A stretch of DNA of 43,628 nucleotides from Bacillota bacterium (lineage in GTDB: Bacteria > Bacillota > Clostridia > Peptostreptococcales > Anaerovoracaceae), in assembly GCA_017626845.1 (NCBI GenBank), contig JAGAHX010000013.1, positions 1-43,628 on the forward strand, written 5' to 3'. The notes under the pieces are model-generated. The model ran no database searches. It was not told where the DNA came from and saw nothing but the letters and a program-made list of their open reading frames with translations. Both the position numbers and the translations under genes were made by a program. Shown here in pieces: positions 15,035 through 22,907 of the stretch. Each line of letters begins with the position of its first letter. Positions within the stretch are counted from its first letter, which is position 1.

Positions 15035-15754
15035 TTATTCAAGTTTTTTCAGTGAAGCGGATAGTTTCTTTCCTTCCGGCAGATCCAACGGCAGCGTGCA
15101 GGCGTATTCCGCCCGGTAAATGCTTTGCGCACCGATGTCCGGCAGGGCCAGATAGGACGACGTGCCCAGGTAGGCATCCAGTTCCCTTTTATGCACGCCG
15201 GGATTCATGCGGTTGACCGCGAGAACCGCTCCGGGATAGGCATAGCGCAGACGCTGCAGGCGGGGTGACGCCGGCAGCAGTTTTCCCGGCAGGGGATCGA
15301 CGACGAGGTAGATCCTATCCGCACCGGAAAGAACGCCTTCCAGCAGAAAGCCGTCCAGGTCGGAGCAGTCCAGCACCGTGTAGTCTCCCGGCAGTTTTTC
15401 CGCAAAGCGGAGGATCTCGTCTGCCTCCTGCAGCCAGGAAGGCGGCGGTTCCGCCGCACCGGGCCGGACCGCCCAGAAGATGCCCCGCCACAAGTTGGCA
15501 GGACCGGGAAACGCCTTATTATCCGCAAACAGCCGGTAGTAATCCGTAAATCCGCTCAGAAGAAAGGCCTTGCCCATGCCGAAGGCGTCGAAGACATAGG
15601 GTTTTCCGGCCTCCGCGAAGCACACGGATGCCTCTTCCGCCAGGGAGCAGGCCAGGGCGAGGGCTGTGAGGGTCACGCCGCTGCCCGTCTGGGGGCTGCA
15701 CACCGCGACGATCCGCTTGCCCCGCACCGACCCTTCTGTTTTCTTTTTCCGCAT
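15035..15754 (-). CDS. MinD/ParA-like protein with degenerate P-loop
   Basis: A 239-residue protein with the fold pattern of MinD/ParA/CpaE ATPases: strand RIVAVCS, loop PQTGSGVTLT, helix ALALACSLAEE, Walker-B-like TVLDCSDLD, then ADRIYLVVDPLPGKLL and AVNRMNPGV. The deviant Walker A consensus KGGxGKT is PQTGSGVT here, so both the signature lysine and the P-loop lysine are absent. Nucleotide hydrolysis is therefore doubtful, and it may be a structural or regulatory homologue. The ATG (15752–15754) directly follows a hairpin that carries its ribosome binding site. It sits between the polysaccharide operon and ftsE on the same strand, so a role in division or polymer export is possible. Confidence 0.7.
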   Translation of the reverse strand: MRKKKTEGSVRGKRIVAVCSPQTGSGVTLTALALACSLAEEASVCFAEAGKPYVFDAFGMGKAFLLSGFTDYYRLFADNKAFPGPANLWRGIFWAVRPGAAEPPPSWLQEADEILRFAEKLPGDYTVLDCSDLDGFLLEGVLSGADRIYLVVDPLPGKLLPASPRLQRLRYAYPGAVLAVNRMNPGVHKRELDAYLGTSSYLALPDIGAQSIYRAEYACTLPLDLPEGKKLSASLKKLE

Positions 15755-15755
15755 A

Positions 15756-15791
15756 AAAATTCTCCCGCCAGAGGATCTGTGGGAGAATTTT
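15756..15791 (-). terminator. Hairpin: terminator of the transketolase operon overlapping the next gene's leader
   Basis: A perfect 11-bp inverted repeat (15756–15766 with 15781–15791, AAAATTCTCCC) with a 14-nt loop. On the minus strand the distal arm GGGAGAATTTT runs into TATG, so the arm contains both the U-rich tail and the ribosome binding site (GGGAG) of the MinD-like gene. Confidence 0.65.
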
Positions 15792-15815
15792 ACATTAAAG
15801 CAATTTAATTGTCAA
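15787..15815 (-). promoter_or_regulatory. Promoter of the MinD-like gene
   Basis: On the minus strand a perfect TTGACA (15810–15815) lies 17 nt from TAAAAT (15787–15792), starting 5 bp after the transketolase stop. The -10 overlaps the proximal hairpin arm, so a transcript starting here lacks most of that arm. Confidence 0.75.
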
Positions 15816-15819
15816 GAAT

Positions 15820-16749
15820 TTACAGACAGCTTTTTACGGCTTTTACGATATCCGCAGCCGTCAGTCCGTACTGTTCCATCAGTTCCGCGGGCTTGCCGGA
15901 CTGTCCGAAGGTGTCCTGCACGCCGACCATGGCCATGCGGCAGGGAGCCTCCTTGCAGACAGTCTCTGCAACAGCGCTGCCCAGGCCGCCGATCACGGAG
16001 TGCTCTTCTGCGGTCACGATGCATCCGCAGTCCTTCGCCGCGGCAATCACTTCTTCGCGATCCAGCGGCTTGATGGTATGCACGTCCACGACGCGGCATT
16101 CGATGCCTTCCGCAGCCAGCATGTTCGCCGCCTGCAGCGCTTCGTTCACCATGATGCCGGTCGCCAGGATCGCGGCGTCTTTGCCTTCTCTTACGCGCAG
16201 CGCCTTGCCGATCTCGAAGGGTTTACCTTCTTCGTAGATAACGGGAACGGCCGCACGGCCCAGACGGATGTAGACCGGACCTTTATAGGCTGCCGCCGCC
16301 TTGATGAGCGCTCTGGCGCTCACGTCGTCCGCCGGGTTGAGCACCGTCATGCCGGGGATCGTCCGCATCAGGGACAGATCTTCGACGCACTGGTGGCTGG
16401 CTCCGTCTTCGCCCACGGTGACCCCTGCATGGGTCGCGCAGATCTTGACGTTGGCGCCTGTATAGGCGATGGAATTGCGAATGATCTCATACGCTCTGCC
16501 GGAAGCAAACATGGCGAAGCTGCTGGCGAAAACGGTCTTGCCGGAAACGGCGAGGCCTGCTGCCATGCCCATCATGTTGGCTTCTGCGATGCCTGCGTTG
16601 AAGAAGCGGTCCGGATAGACGTCGGCAAACTTCTTCGTCTGCGTGGATCCGGACAGGTCTGCGTCCAGAACGACGATATTGGGATCTTCGGCGCCCAGTT
16701 CCACCAGAGCCTTGCCGTAACTGGCTCTCGTTGCGATCTTTTCTGCCAT
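15820..16749 (-). CDS. Transketolase, C-terminal subunit
   Basis: A 309-residue subunit carrying the pyrimidine-binding and C-terminal domains of transketolase. It shows the family's GxAEANMMGMAAGLA segment (with the catalytic Glu of the thiamine-binding site), HAGVTVGEDGASHQ and VVDVHTIKPLD. With the N-terminal subunit it makes a thiamine-diphosphate enzyme that moves two-carbon units between pentose-phosphate sugars. Split transketolases are normal in clostridia and archaea. Its ATG overlaps the stop of the N-subunit (TAATG), ensuring balanced synthesis. It is the last gene of the envelope polysaccharide operon and is followed by a hairpin. Confidence 0.93.
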   Translation of the reverse strand: MAEKIATRASYGKALVELGAEDPNIVVLDADLSGSTQTKKFADVYPDRFFNAGIAEANMMGMAAGLAVSGKTVFASSFAMFASGRAYEIIRNSIAYTGANVKICATHAGVTVGEDGASHQCVEDLSLMRTIPGMTVLNPADDVSARALIKAAAAYKGPVYIRLGRAAVPVIYEEGKPFEIGKALRVREGKDAAILATGIMVNEALQAANMLAAEGIECRVVDVHTIKPLDREEVIAAAKDCGCIVTAEEHSVIGGLGSAVAETVCKEAPCRMAMVGVQDTFGQSGKPAELMEQYGLTAADIVKAVKSCL

Positions 16750-17567
16750 TACAGCTCACCTCCCAGTTCTGCCATTGCCTGCTTCGCCTGTTCCTCGTTC
16801 GGCGCCTTGCCGTGCCAGCCGGCCTGGCCTTCCATGAAAGAAACGCCCTTGCCCTTGACGGTCTCCGCTACGATGACAGTGGGCATACCCTTGCATTTTC
16901 TCGCCATTTCCAGAGCGTCCAGGATCTGTTCGAAATCGTGGCCGTCGATCTCCAGCACGTTCCAGCCGAACACCGCGAATTTTTCCGCGATGGGCATCAC
17001 GTTCATGACGTCTTCGTTGCGTCCGTCGATCTGCAGACCATTGTGGTCTACGATGGCGCACAGGTTATCCAGCTTGTAATGCCCTGCCGCCATGGCTGCT
17101 TCCCAGACGATGCCTTCCTGCAGTTCGCCGTCTCCGAGCAGCGTGTAGACGCGCCCGCTGTCTCCGTCCAGTCTGCCGGCCAGCGCCATGCCGACTGCCG
17201 CAGAGATCCCCTGGCCCAAAGAACCGGTGGACATCTCCACGCCGGGCAGCATCTTCATGCTGGGATGACCCTGCAGACGGCTGCCGCTCTTGCGCAGGGT
17301 CACAAGTTCCTCTTTGGGGAAATAGCCCCGCTCCGCGAGGCAGGCGTAGAGCGCCGGCGCCGCGTGACCCTTGGAGAGAACGAACCGGTCCCGGCCAGCC
17401 ATATCCGGCATTGCCGGATCGATGCGCATCTCACTGAAGTAGAGCGCGGTGAGCAGATCCGCTGCGGAAAGGCTTCCGCCGGGGTGACCGCTGCCCGCAC
17501 AGTAGACCTGTCTGATGATATCCTGTCTTACTGTTCTGGCGATCTGTTGCAGCTGCGTGTGTTCCAT
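16749..17567 (-). CDS. Transketolase, N-terminal subunit
   Basis: A 272-residue subunit with the thiamine-diphosphate pyrophosphate-binding domain: [11 protein letters not shown] near the start, [16 protein letters not shown], and the diphosphate/metal motif GDGELQEG … [22 protein letters not shown]. It needs the downstream subunit for activity. The gene begins 1 bp after the wecG-like gene's stop, so it is a genuine operon member. Coupling a sugar-phosphate enzyme to nucleotide-sugar genes may help supply hexose phosphates, but that is inference. Confidence 0.93.
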   Translation of the reverse strand: MEHTQLQQIARTVRQDIIRQVYCAGSGHPGGSLSAADLLTALYFSEMRIDPAMPDMAGRDRFVLSKGHAAPALYACLAERGYFPKEELVTLRKSGSRLQGHPSMKMLPGVEMSTGSLGQGISAAVGMALAGRLDGDSGRVYTLLGDGELQEGIVWEAAMAAGHYKLDNLCAIVDHNGLQIDGRNEDVMNVMPIAEKFAVFGWNVLEIDGHDFEQILDALEMARKCKGMPTVIVAETVKGKGVSFMEGQAGWHGKAPNEEQAKQAMAELGGEL

Positions 17568-17568
17568 G

Positions 17569-18300
17569 TTACCTCCGTATTGCCGCTTTGATCAAAAAGA
17601 TAGGGAGAGCCGGGAGCCGCTTTAAGCGTTTGGGCTCCTGGATCATCCGGTACAGCCATTCCAGGCCGTGATCGATGTAAAACTGCGGGGCGCGGTTGAG
17701 CTGACCGGACCAGATGTCCAGACTGCCGCCCAGGCCTGCCGCCGCCTTTACCTTTAAAGCATCTCTGTGCCTTATAACGAAATATTCCTGCTTCGGAGAA
17801 CCCAGCGCCACGCACAGGAAATCCGCACCGCTGGCGTTGATCTCCGCTACGACTTCGGACTCTTCCTCGTCCTTGAAGTAGCCGTCCCGAAAGCCCGCGA
17901 TCTTCAGACCCGGGATCTCCTTTTCCAGGTTTGCCGCCGCCGCTTCCGCAACGCCGGGCTTGCTGCCCAGCAGATAGACGCTGCGGCCCAGCTGTGCGCA
18001 TAGTTCGATGGCGGAGCGCGCAAAATCGATGCCGGCGACTTTTTCCTGGATGGGGTCGCCCTTCAGTTTCGAAGCGTAGATGAGCCCCACGCCGTCGGGC
18101 GTGACGATCGCCGCCTCTTCGTTGATGATGCGGCGCAGCTGCGGTGTCTTGGATGCCTTCTCCACGATCTCCGCGTTGGGGGTAACGATGAGCTCGCAGC
18201 GGTCCCCCTCCAGCAGTTTCTGAAATTCTTCCAGCGCCTGGGCCTTGGTGATCTTATCCACCCGCACGCCCAGGATCTTTACAACGTCGTACGCAGCCAT
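17569..18300 (-). CDS. wecG: WecG/TagA/CpsF-family glycosyltransferase (GT26)
   Basis: A 243-residue GT26 enzyme. Typical features: [15 protein letters not shown] at the start, TPNAEIV with the catalytic Asn/Glu region, [49 protein letters not shown] and [11 protein letters not shown]. TagA adds ManNAc to GlcNAc-diphospho-undecaprenol in wall teichoic acid or secondary polymer synthesis; WecG adds ManNAcA in Gram-negatives. With the WecC-type gene immediately upstream (no gap), either donor is possible. The basic, hydrophobic C-terminus probably binds the membrane, as TagA does. Confidence 0.92.
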   Translation of the reverse strand: MAAYDVVKILGVRVDKITKAQALEEFQKLLEGDRCELIVTPNAEIVEKASKTPQLRRIINEEAAIVTPDGVGLIYASKLKGDPIQEKVAGIDFARSAIELCAQLGRSVYLLGSKPGVAEAAAANLEKEIPGLKIAGFRDGYFKDEEESEVVAEINASGADFLCVALGSPKQEYFVIRHRDALKVKAAAGLGGSLDIWSGQLNRAPQFYIDHGLEWLYRMIQEPKRLKRLPALPIFLIKAAIRR

Positions 18301-19548
18301 CTATTTTCCCAGCAGATAGTAGGCGAAACCGGCCGCTTCGACGGCAGCCTTGTCCGCAAAGTTTCTCGTATCCAGGAAGTTTTTCCGGCGGACAACGCCG
18401 GCCAGCGCGCCGTAATCCAGTTCCTTGAACTGCTTGTGATTGACGCCGAGGATGACGAGATCCGCGCCTTCTGCGGCCTTAAGCAGATCGCCCTCGATGC
18501 CGGGGCGCTTCGCTGCATGGGGATCGTGCACCGCGACCTCGATGCCCTTCGCCCGGAGTTCGTCCACCAGGTGCAGGATGGGGCTTTCGCGCATATCGTC
18601 CACGTCGGGTTTATAGGTAGCGCCTAAAATGCAGACCTCGGGATCCGCCGTACCGGCCAGGATCTCCTCCGCCCGCTTTGCCACATAGCCGGGCATGGAG
18701 TCGTTGGTCTCTCTGGACTTGCGGATGATCTGAGCCAGACCCGGTTCCTTTTCCACGATAAACCAGGGATCCACCGCGATGCAGTGGCCGCCCACGCCGG
18801 GGCCGGGCTGATGGATGTTGACTCTCGGATGTTTATTGCAGATCTCGATGAGTTCCCAGACGTTGATGCCCTGATCCTCGCAGATCTTCGCCAACTCGTT
18901 GGCAAAGGCGATGTTCACATCCCGGAACGTGTTCTCGGACAGCTTGCACATCTCCGCCGTGCGGGCGTCGGTCTCGTAGATCTCGCCTTCCACGAAGCTT
19001 TTGTATAACTCGGCGATGCGGTGGGCGCTCTCCTTGTCGATGCCGCCGGCGATGCGGGAATTGTGCACCAGTTCGTACAGGATCTTGCCGGGGATGACCC
19101 GCTCAGGGGAGTGGCCCAGGCCGAAGTCTCGTCCCGCCTTTAAGCCGCTTTCCTCCAGGATGGGCAGCATCAGGCTGTCCACGGTGCCCACGGGGGACGT
19201 GGATTCCAGGATGACGAGATCGCCCTTCTTCAACAGAGGAACGACGCTGCGGGTGGCGCTTTCCACAAAGCGCATATCCGCCTTCTTGTCCTCCGTGATG
19301 GGCGTGGGGACGGAGATGATGTAGGCATCGCTGGTCTCGGGGTCAAGCGCGGCCCGCAGGTGGCCCTTATCCACGACGGCCTTGATGAATTCCGCCAGGC
19401 CGTTCTCCTCGATGATGATCTCGCCCCGGTTGAGCGCCTCGACGATCTGAGGCTTTTTATCTACGCCCAGGACTTCGTGTCCTGCGTTGGCAAACATGGC
19501 AGCGGTGGGCAGGCCGATGTAGCCGAGCCCGATAACGCAAACCTTCAT
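18301..19548 (-). CDS. wecC: UDP-N-acetyl-D-mannosamine dehydrogenase (WecC-type nucleotide-sugar dehydrogenase)
   Basis: A 415-residue NAD-dependent dehydrogenase of the UDP-Glc/GDP-Man dehydrogenase family. GLGYIGLP (7–14) binds NAD, Lys202 in MCKLSENTFRDVN and the thiol Cys256 in GVGGHCIAVDPWF are catalytic, and TYKPDVDDMRESP lies in the C-terminal UDP-binding domain. GHCIAVDPWFI is closer to WecC (UDP-ManNAc to UDP-ManNAcA, two oxidations) than to UDP-glucose dehydrogenases, which I use for the call; a UDP-GlcNAc substrate is possible. No epimerase (WecB) is in the window. It overlaps the upstream ligase-like gene by 4 bp. Confidence 0.88.
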   Translation of the reverse strand: MKVCVIGLGYIGLPTAAMFANAGHEVLGVDKKPQIVEALNRGEIIIEENGLAEFIKAVVDKGHLRAALDPETSDAYIISVPTPITEDKKADMRFVESATRSVVPLLKKGDLVILESTSPVGTVDSLMLPILEESGLKAGRDFGLGHSPERVIPGKILYELVHNSRIAGGIDKESAHRIAELYKSFVEGEIYETDARTAEMCKLSENTFRDVNIAFANELAKICEDQGINVWELIEICNKHPRVNIHQPGPGVGGHCIAVDPWFIVEKEPGLAQIIRKSRETNDSMPGYVAKRAEEILAGTADPEVCILGATYKPDVDDMRESPILHLVDELRAKGIEVAVHDPHAAKRPGIEGDLLKAAEGADLVILGVNHKQFKELDYGALAGVVRRKNFLDTRNFADKAAVEAAGFAYYLLGK

Positions 19549-21182
19549 GTTCTGCTCCTTTCCTTGCTGACGGCGCCCAGCCGCTGCAGACAGGCGGCGA
19601 GGCCCCAGAAATAGGCCATCATGTATGGCTCTTCGAAGATATTTTCAAAATAGCAGTGGACGAGGACGCCCGCCATGCCGGCAAACAGGCCTGCTGCCAG
19701 GCACTTCAGGCTGCCGTTGTTGCGCGTGAGCGCGTCGTCCGCCAGACCGTACGCCCTGCCCTGATTGCAGGCATGGATGGCCCGGAGCGCCATGACCGCG
19801 AACGCGATCAGGGCGACTATATAGAATATTATGCCCAAATACCCCATTTCCACAAGGGTTTTGAGGTAATAATTGTCCATGTAGAAGTATTCGAACTCGT
19901 CTGTCTTATCCAGCACCTGGTTGTTCATGGCGACGGCACCGCCGAAGCGGCCCAGACCGAAGCCCAGCCAGGGGGAGTTCTCGTGGAGTAGCGCCCGGCC
20001 GGTCTCCCAGCGGAGCGCTCTGCCGCCCACTTCCGAAGCGACCTTGTATTCCGGGGTCATCAGATAGGTCAGCCGGCTCGTGATGGATGGCACCAATGCC
20101 ACGACACCGGCCATGGCGATCCCCATCAGCCCGATGAGGCGCTTGTCCATAAACAGAGAGAACAGCACGATCGCGACGATGAGTCCGACCCAAGAGCCCC
20201 GGGAAAACGTAAAGAGAATGGACAGGCAGATGACGCCCGTCGCGCACAGCGACAGGAACTTCATCCATCCATTCTTGAAATAGTAGATGCCTGCCGCAGC
20301 GGTGGGAGCCGCCATCAGCAGCAGCGATCCGAAGATGTTGGGGCTTCCCGTCAGGGAGAAAACCCGGGTGCGCACGCCGGCCTCGGTCTTAGTGACCCAG
20401 GAATCCGGAATGGGCACGGCGGCGATATACTGATAGATGCCGTGCAGCGCCAGCACAAGCACGACGGCGGCAAAGCCGAAGAGCAGCGTCTTCGCGTCCT
20501 GCTCGTCGTCGATCAGCCGCAGCAGAATGAAGAACCAGAGGATGTATTCCACCTGGGCCCGGTATCCTGCCCAGGCGATGCCGGGGAACGGCCGGTTGAG
20601 CATCATCAGCAGCAGTCCGACGGCCATGTAGAGCAGAAGCGTGGTTTCCAAGGCTGTAGCCCGCCGGAATCCGTCTGACTGTTTCAGCATTGTCCGCCAG
20701 AGCACCAGGGCGAGGCCTGCCATCAGGAACACTTCCTCCCAGACAGACGCCAGGATACTGATCTGCAGCACATCCCGCAGCGCGTATTCGATGGGAAGAT
20801 ACAGGGCGAAGGCCACGAACAACCAGCGGCGAAGGGGCACCCGGTTGACCGCAGACAGAATGAGGCTGCCTTCGCTGATGCGGAAATACCAGTCCCGTAC
20901 GCTGGTGACGATGCGGTAGAATACGCTGCAGCGCAGCCAGTCTCCGATCTTCTGCAGCAGCCTCTCGACAGCGCGCAGAAACTTCGCGTACACCGAATGC
21001 TCCGCAGGGTCATCCATACCGCACCAGCTCTCCCAATGGACTTTCGTATTCGATTGTAACCAGCTCTCGTGCCAGCCTTTCCATCCCCTGCCCAGCAGAC
21101 TGCTGCGCCAGAAGCGCCGCAATCCCTCGTAAACGCAGACGATGAAGCGGATGACGAGACTGTTTTTTACGATCTCAGTCAT
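19545..21182 (-). CDS. O-antigen ligase / polymerase-like membrane protein (Wzy_C)
   Basis: A 545-residue integral membrane protein with a soluble N-terminal about 100 residues and then roughly 10–12 TM helices. The extracellular motif FTFSRGSWVGLIVAIVLF matches the Wzy_C signature (SRG), and a conserved HENSPWLGFGLGRFGG stretch follows in the large periplasmic loop, both typical of O-antigen ligases and polymerases. It probably polymerises or transfers the undecaprenyl-linked polymer outside the cell. The start is ATG 21180–21182, 6 bp after the DUF4330 gene. The Shine-Dalgarno is weak, so translation may be coupled to the previous gene. Confidence 0.87.
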   Translation of the reverse strand: MTEIVKNSLVIRFIVCVYEGLRRFWRSSLLGRGWKGWHESWLQSNTKVHWESWCGMDDPAEHSVYAKFLRAVERLLQKIGDWLRCSVFYRIVTSVRDWYFRISEGSLILSAVNRVPLRRWLFVAFALYLPIEYALRDVLQISILASVWEEVFLMAGLALVLWRTMLKQSDGFRRATALETTLLLYMAVGLLLMMLNRPFPGIAWAGYRAQVEYILWFFILLRLIDDEQDAKTLLFGFAAVVLVLALHGIYQYIAAVPIPDSWVTKTEAGVRTRVFSLTGSPNIFGSLLLMAAPTAAAGIYYFKNGWMKFLSLCATGVICLSILFTFSRGSWVGLIVAIVLFSLFMDKRLIGLMGIAMAGVVALVPSITSRLTYLMTPEYKVASEVGGRALRWETGRALLHENSPWLGFGLGRFGGAVAMNNQVLDKTDEFEYFYMDNYYLKTLVEMGYLGIIFYIVALIAFAVMALRAIHACNQGRAYGLADDALTRNNGSLKCLAAGLFAGMAGVLVHCYFENIFEEPYMMAYFWGLAACLQRLGAVSKERSRT

Positions 21183-21188
21183 AGGTCA

Positions 21189-21722
21189 TCAGGGCTTCTG
21201 GAATGCCTCGGGGGGATCGTATTCGCCGATCTGCACGTAGCGGATGGTGCCGCTGGTCTCGAAGGTCTGGGTCTTCACGATGAGCGTTCTGCCCGCCCGG
21301 ACTTCCTGGCTTCCCAGCTTGGGATTCGGGGTGTCCTTCGCGATGGGGAACTTGATCATGAAGATGATGTCCTTCTTGTCGGGGTCTGTGGCGGTCACGA
21401 TGCGGCCGTCGTCCGTCTGCACCTGGACCTTATAGTCCTCCAGCCAGACGTCCTCGATCGTTCCGTCGATATAGACGCTGCCCGCTACCATGCGCTGGCC
21501 GGCCAGGTCCTGGCGCTGCACTTCCTCCACCAGCGAGGGATGAGCACCGATGACGCGCACCTGCGCATAGCAGTCCACCTTCTGCACGACGGCTTCCGTC
21601 ACGCGGTTGCCCAGCAGCTTCGTGGCCAGCACGCCGACGACGGCGATCACCAGAAGCAGCACGATGAGGTCCACGATGTTGATGAGCCCGAACAGCTTTC
21701 CTTTTTCGTTGATGATCTTCAT
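21189..21722 (-). CDS. DUF4330-family membrane-anchored protein
   Basis: A 177-residue protein with one N-terminal TM helix (about 13–35; LINIVDLIVLLLVIAVVGVLA) preceded by positive charges, then an extracytoplasmic beta-rich domain. The start and VDLIVLLLVIAVVG segment are typical of DUF4330, a family found in Firmicutes and Cyanobacteria envelope operons with no known activity. ATG at 21720–21722 with GGAG 6–7 nt upstream is favoured over the adjacent GTG. It lies between the glycosyltransferase and ligase genes, suggesting a role in polymer assembly or export, perhaps as an adaptor for the ligase. Confidence 0.82.
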   Translation of the reverse strand: MKIINEKGKLFGLINIVDLIVLLLVIAVVGVLATKLLGNRVTEAVVQKVDCYAQVRVIGAHPSLVEEVQRQDLAGQRMVAGSVYIDGTIEDVWLEDYKVQVQTDDGRIVTATDPDKKDIIFMIKFPIAKDTPNPKLGSQEVRAGRTLIVKTQTFETSGTIRYVQIGEYDPPEAFQKP

Positions 21723-21752
21723 CACTTTCTCCTTTATGATTCGTTAACGGCC

Positions 21753-22907
21753 CTACCAGGCCAGGATCTCCTTCATTTCCTTTACTTTCTCGTCCCAGGA
21801 ATTGCGGCGGGCGGCTTCGATGCGCGCTGTGCGCTTAGGACTGTCCGGCGTTTCCTCCAGAGCTTCCCGGCAGCGCATTACGAACTCGTCCGGCGTTTCT
21901 GCCAGGTAGATGCAGTCCGCATAATCCAGCACCTGCAGGGGTACGAGCGTGCTTGCCACAGGTTTTCCGGTGGCTAGATACTCGTAGAATTTCAGCGGGC
22001 TAACGTCCCTCGACAGGTCGTTATCCGCGAAGACGTTGAGGCAGACGTCGAAATCCTTGATATAGCCAGGCAGTTCCCGCTGGGGGACGAGCCCCTTCAT
22101 CTCGACGTTGGGAAAACTGTCCGTCCAGGACATGTCGACGCCCGGCAGCGTGCGGCCTATGAGGGTCACCTTTCCTTCCGGGAACGCCTCGGCCACCGCG
22201 CGGATGCAGTCGTAGTCCAGGCATTCCTGCAGCATGCCGACGAAGCCAAAATGGGGCGATACGCCTTCTTTTTCCATGTCCGCTGCGGTGTTGAACAGTT
22301 CGAACGCGCAGCCGTTGGGGATGAGGTGGGTGTTTTCGTTAAACTCTTTCAGCCGCTCGTACAGGCCCTGGGCTGTCGCAAAGACGCAGCCGCAGCTTCT
22401 GGCCAGGTCCTCTTCCATTTCGTCCACCACTTTCGGGTCGATGTGACCCGGATAGGCGGAATGCCTGTCCACGCAGTCGTACACTGTACGCTTCCAGAGC
22501 TTTGCGGAGTCCAGTCCCAGTTCTTTTGCCAGCGGGGCGATGACGTCGCAGCTGGTGGGACTGTAGCACCAGACCCAGAAATCGTCGCCGAAATCGTTTT
22601 CGCGCAGGATCTTCGCCAGATACTTCGCCAGTTTCTTCTGATTGCGCTCGTTGATGTCCCGGCGCTTGTTGAAGAACGGCAGCACCGGAGGCTGGGCGTA
22701 GACCTTCAGGTTCGGCAAGGCCTGTTTGGGGCCTTCCTTGTAGAGGGACAGCCGCTCCTTGGCCTTCGGATCCTTGAGGGGGGCGATAAGGGTGACCGGC
22801 GGATCGACGTACAGGATGGTGCAGTCCGTCATCCGGTTCATAATATTCTGTTTCCGCGTGGGAAACGGGTAATAGTTCGAAGTCGAAAGACAGAGGATCT
22901 TTCTCAT
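21753..22907 (-). CDS. Glycosyltransferase (GT-B fold, family 1/4-like)
   Basis: A 384-residue GT-B transferase. The N-domain starts MRKILCLSTSNYYPFPTRKQNIMNRM; the C-domain has HFGFVGMLQECLDYDCIRAVAEAFP, VTLIGRTLPG, LVPQRELPGYIKDFDVCLNVFADNDLSRDVSPLKFYEYLATGKPVAST, with the E-x7-E-like donor-binding segment of GT4/GT1 proteins. Resembles teichuronic-acid-type transferases (TuaH-like). Donor and acceptor cannot be read from the sequence. It overlaps the upstream GT–CsaB gene by 4 bp (ATGA) and is followed by the DUF4330 gene after 30 bp. Confidence 0.88.
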   Translation of the reverse strand: MRKILCLSTSNYYPFPTRKQNIMNRMTDCTILYVDPPVTLIAPLKDPKAKERLSLYKEGPKQALPNLKVYAQPPVLPFFNKRRDINERNQKKLAKYLAKILRENDFGDDFWVWCYSPTSCDVIAPLAKELGLDSAKLWKRTVYDCVDRHSAYPGHIDPKVVDEMEEDLARSCGCVFATAQGLYERLKEFNENTHLIPNGCAFELFNTAADMEKEGVSPHFGFVGMLQECLDYDCIRAVAEAFPEGKVTLIGRTLPGVDMSWTDSFPNVEMKGLVPQRELPGYIKDFDVCLNVFADNDLSRDVSPLKFYEYLATGKPVASTLVPLQVLDYADCIYLAETPDEFVMRCREALEETPDSPKRTARIEAARRNSWDEKVKEMKEILAW

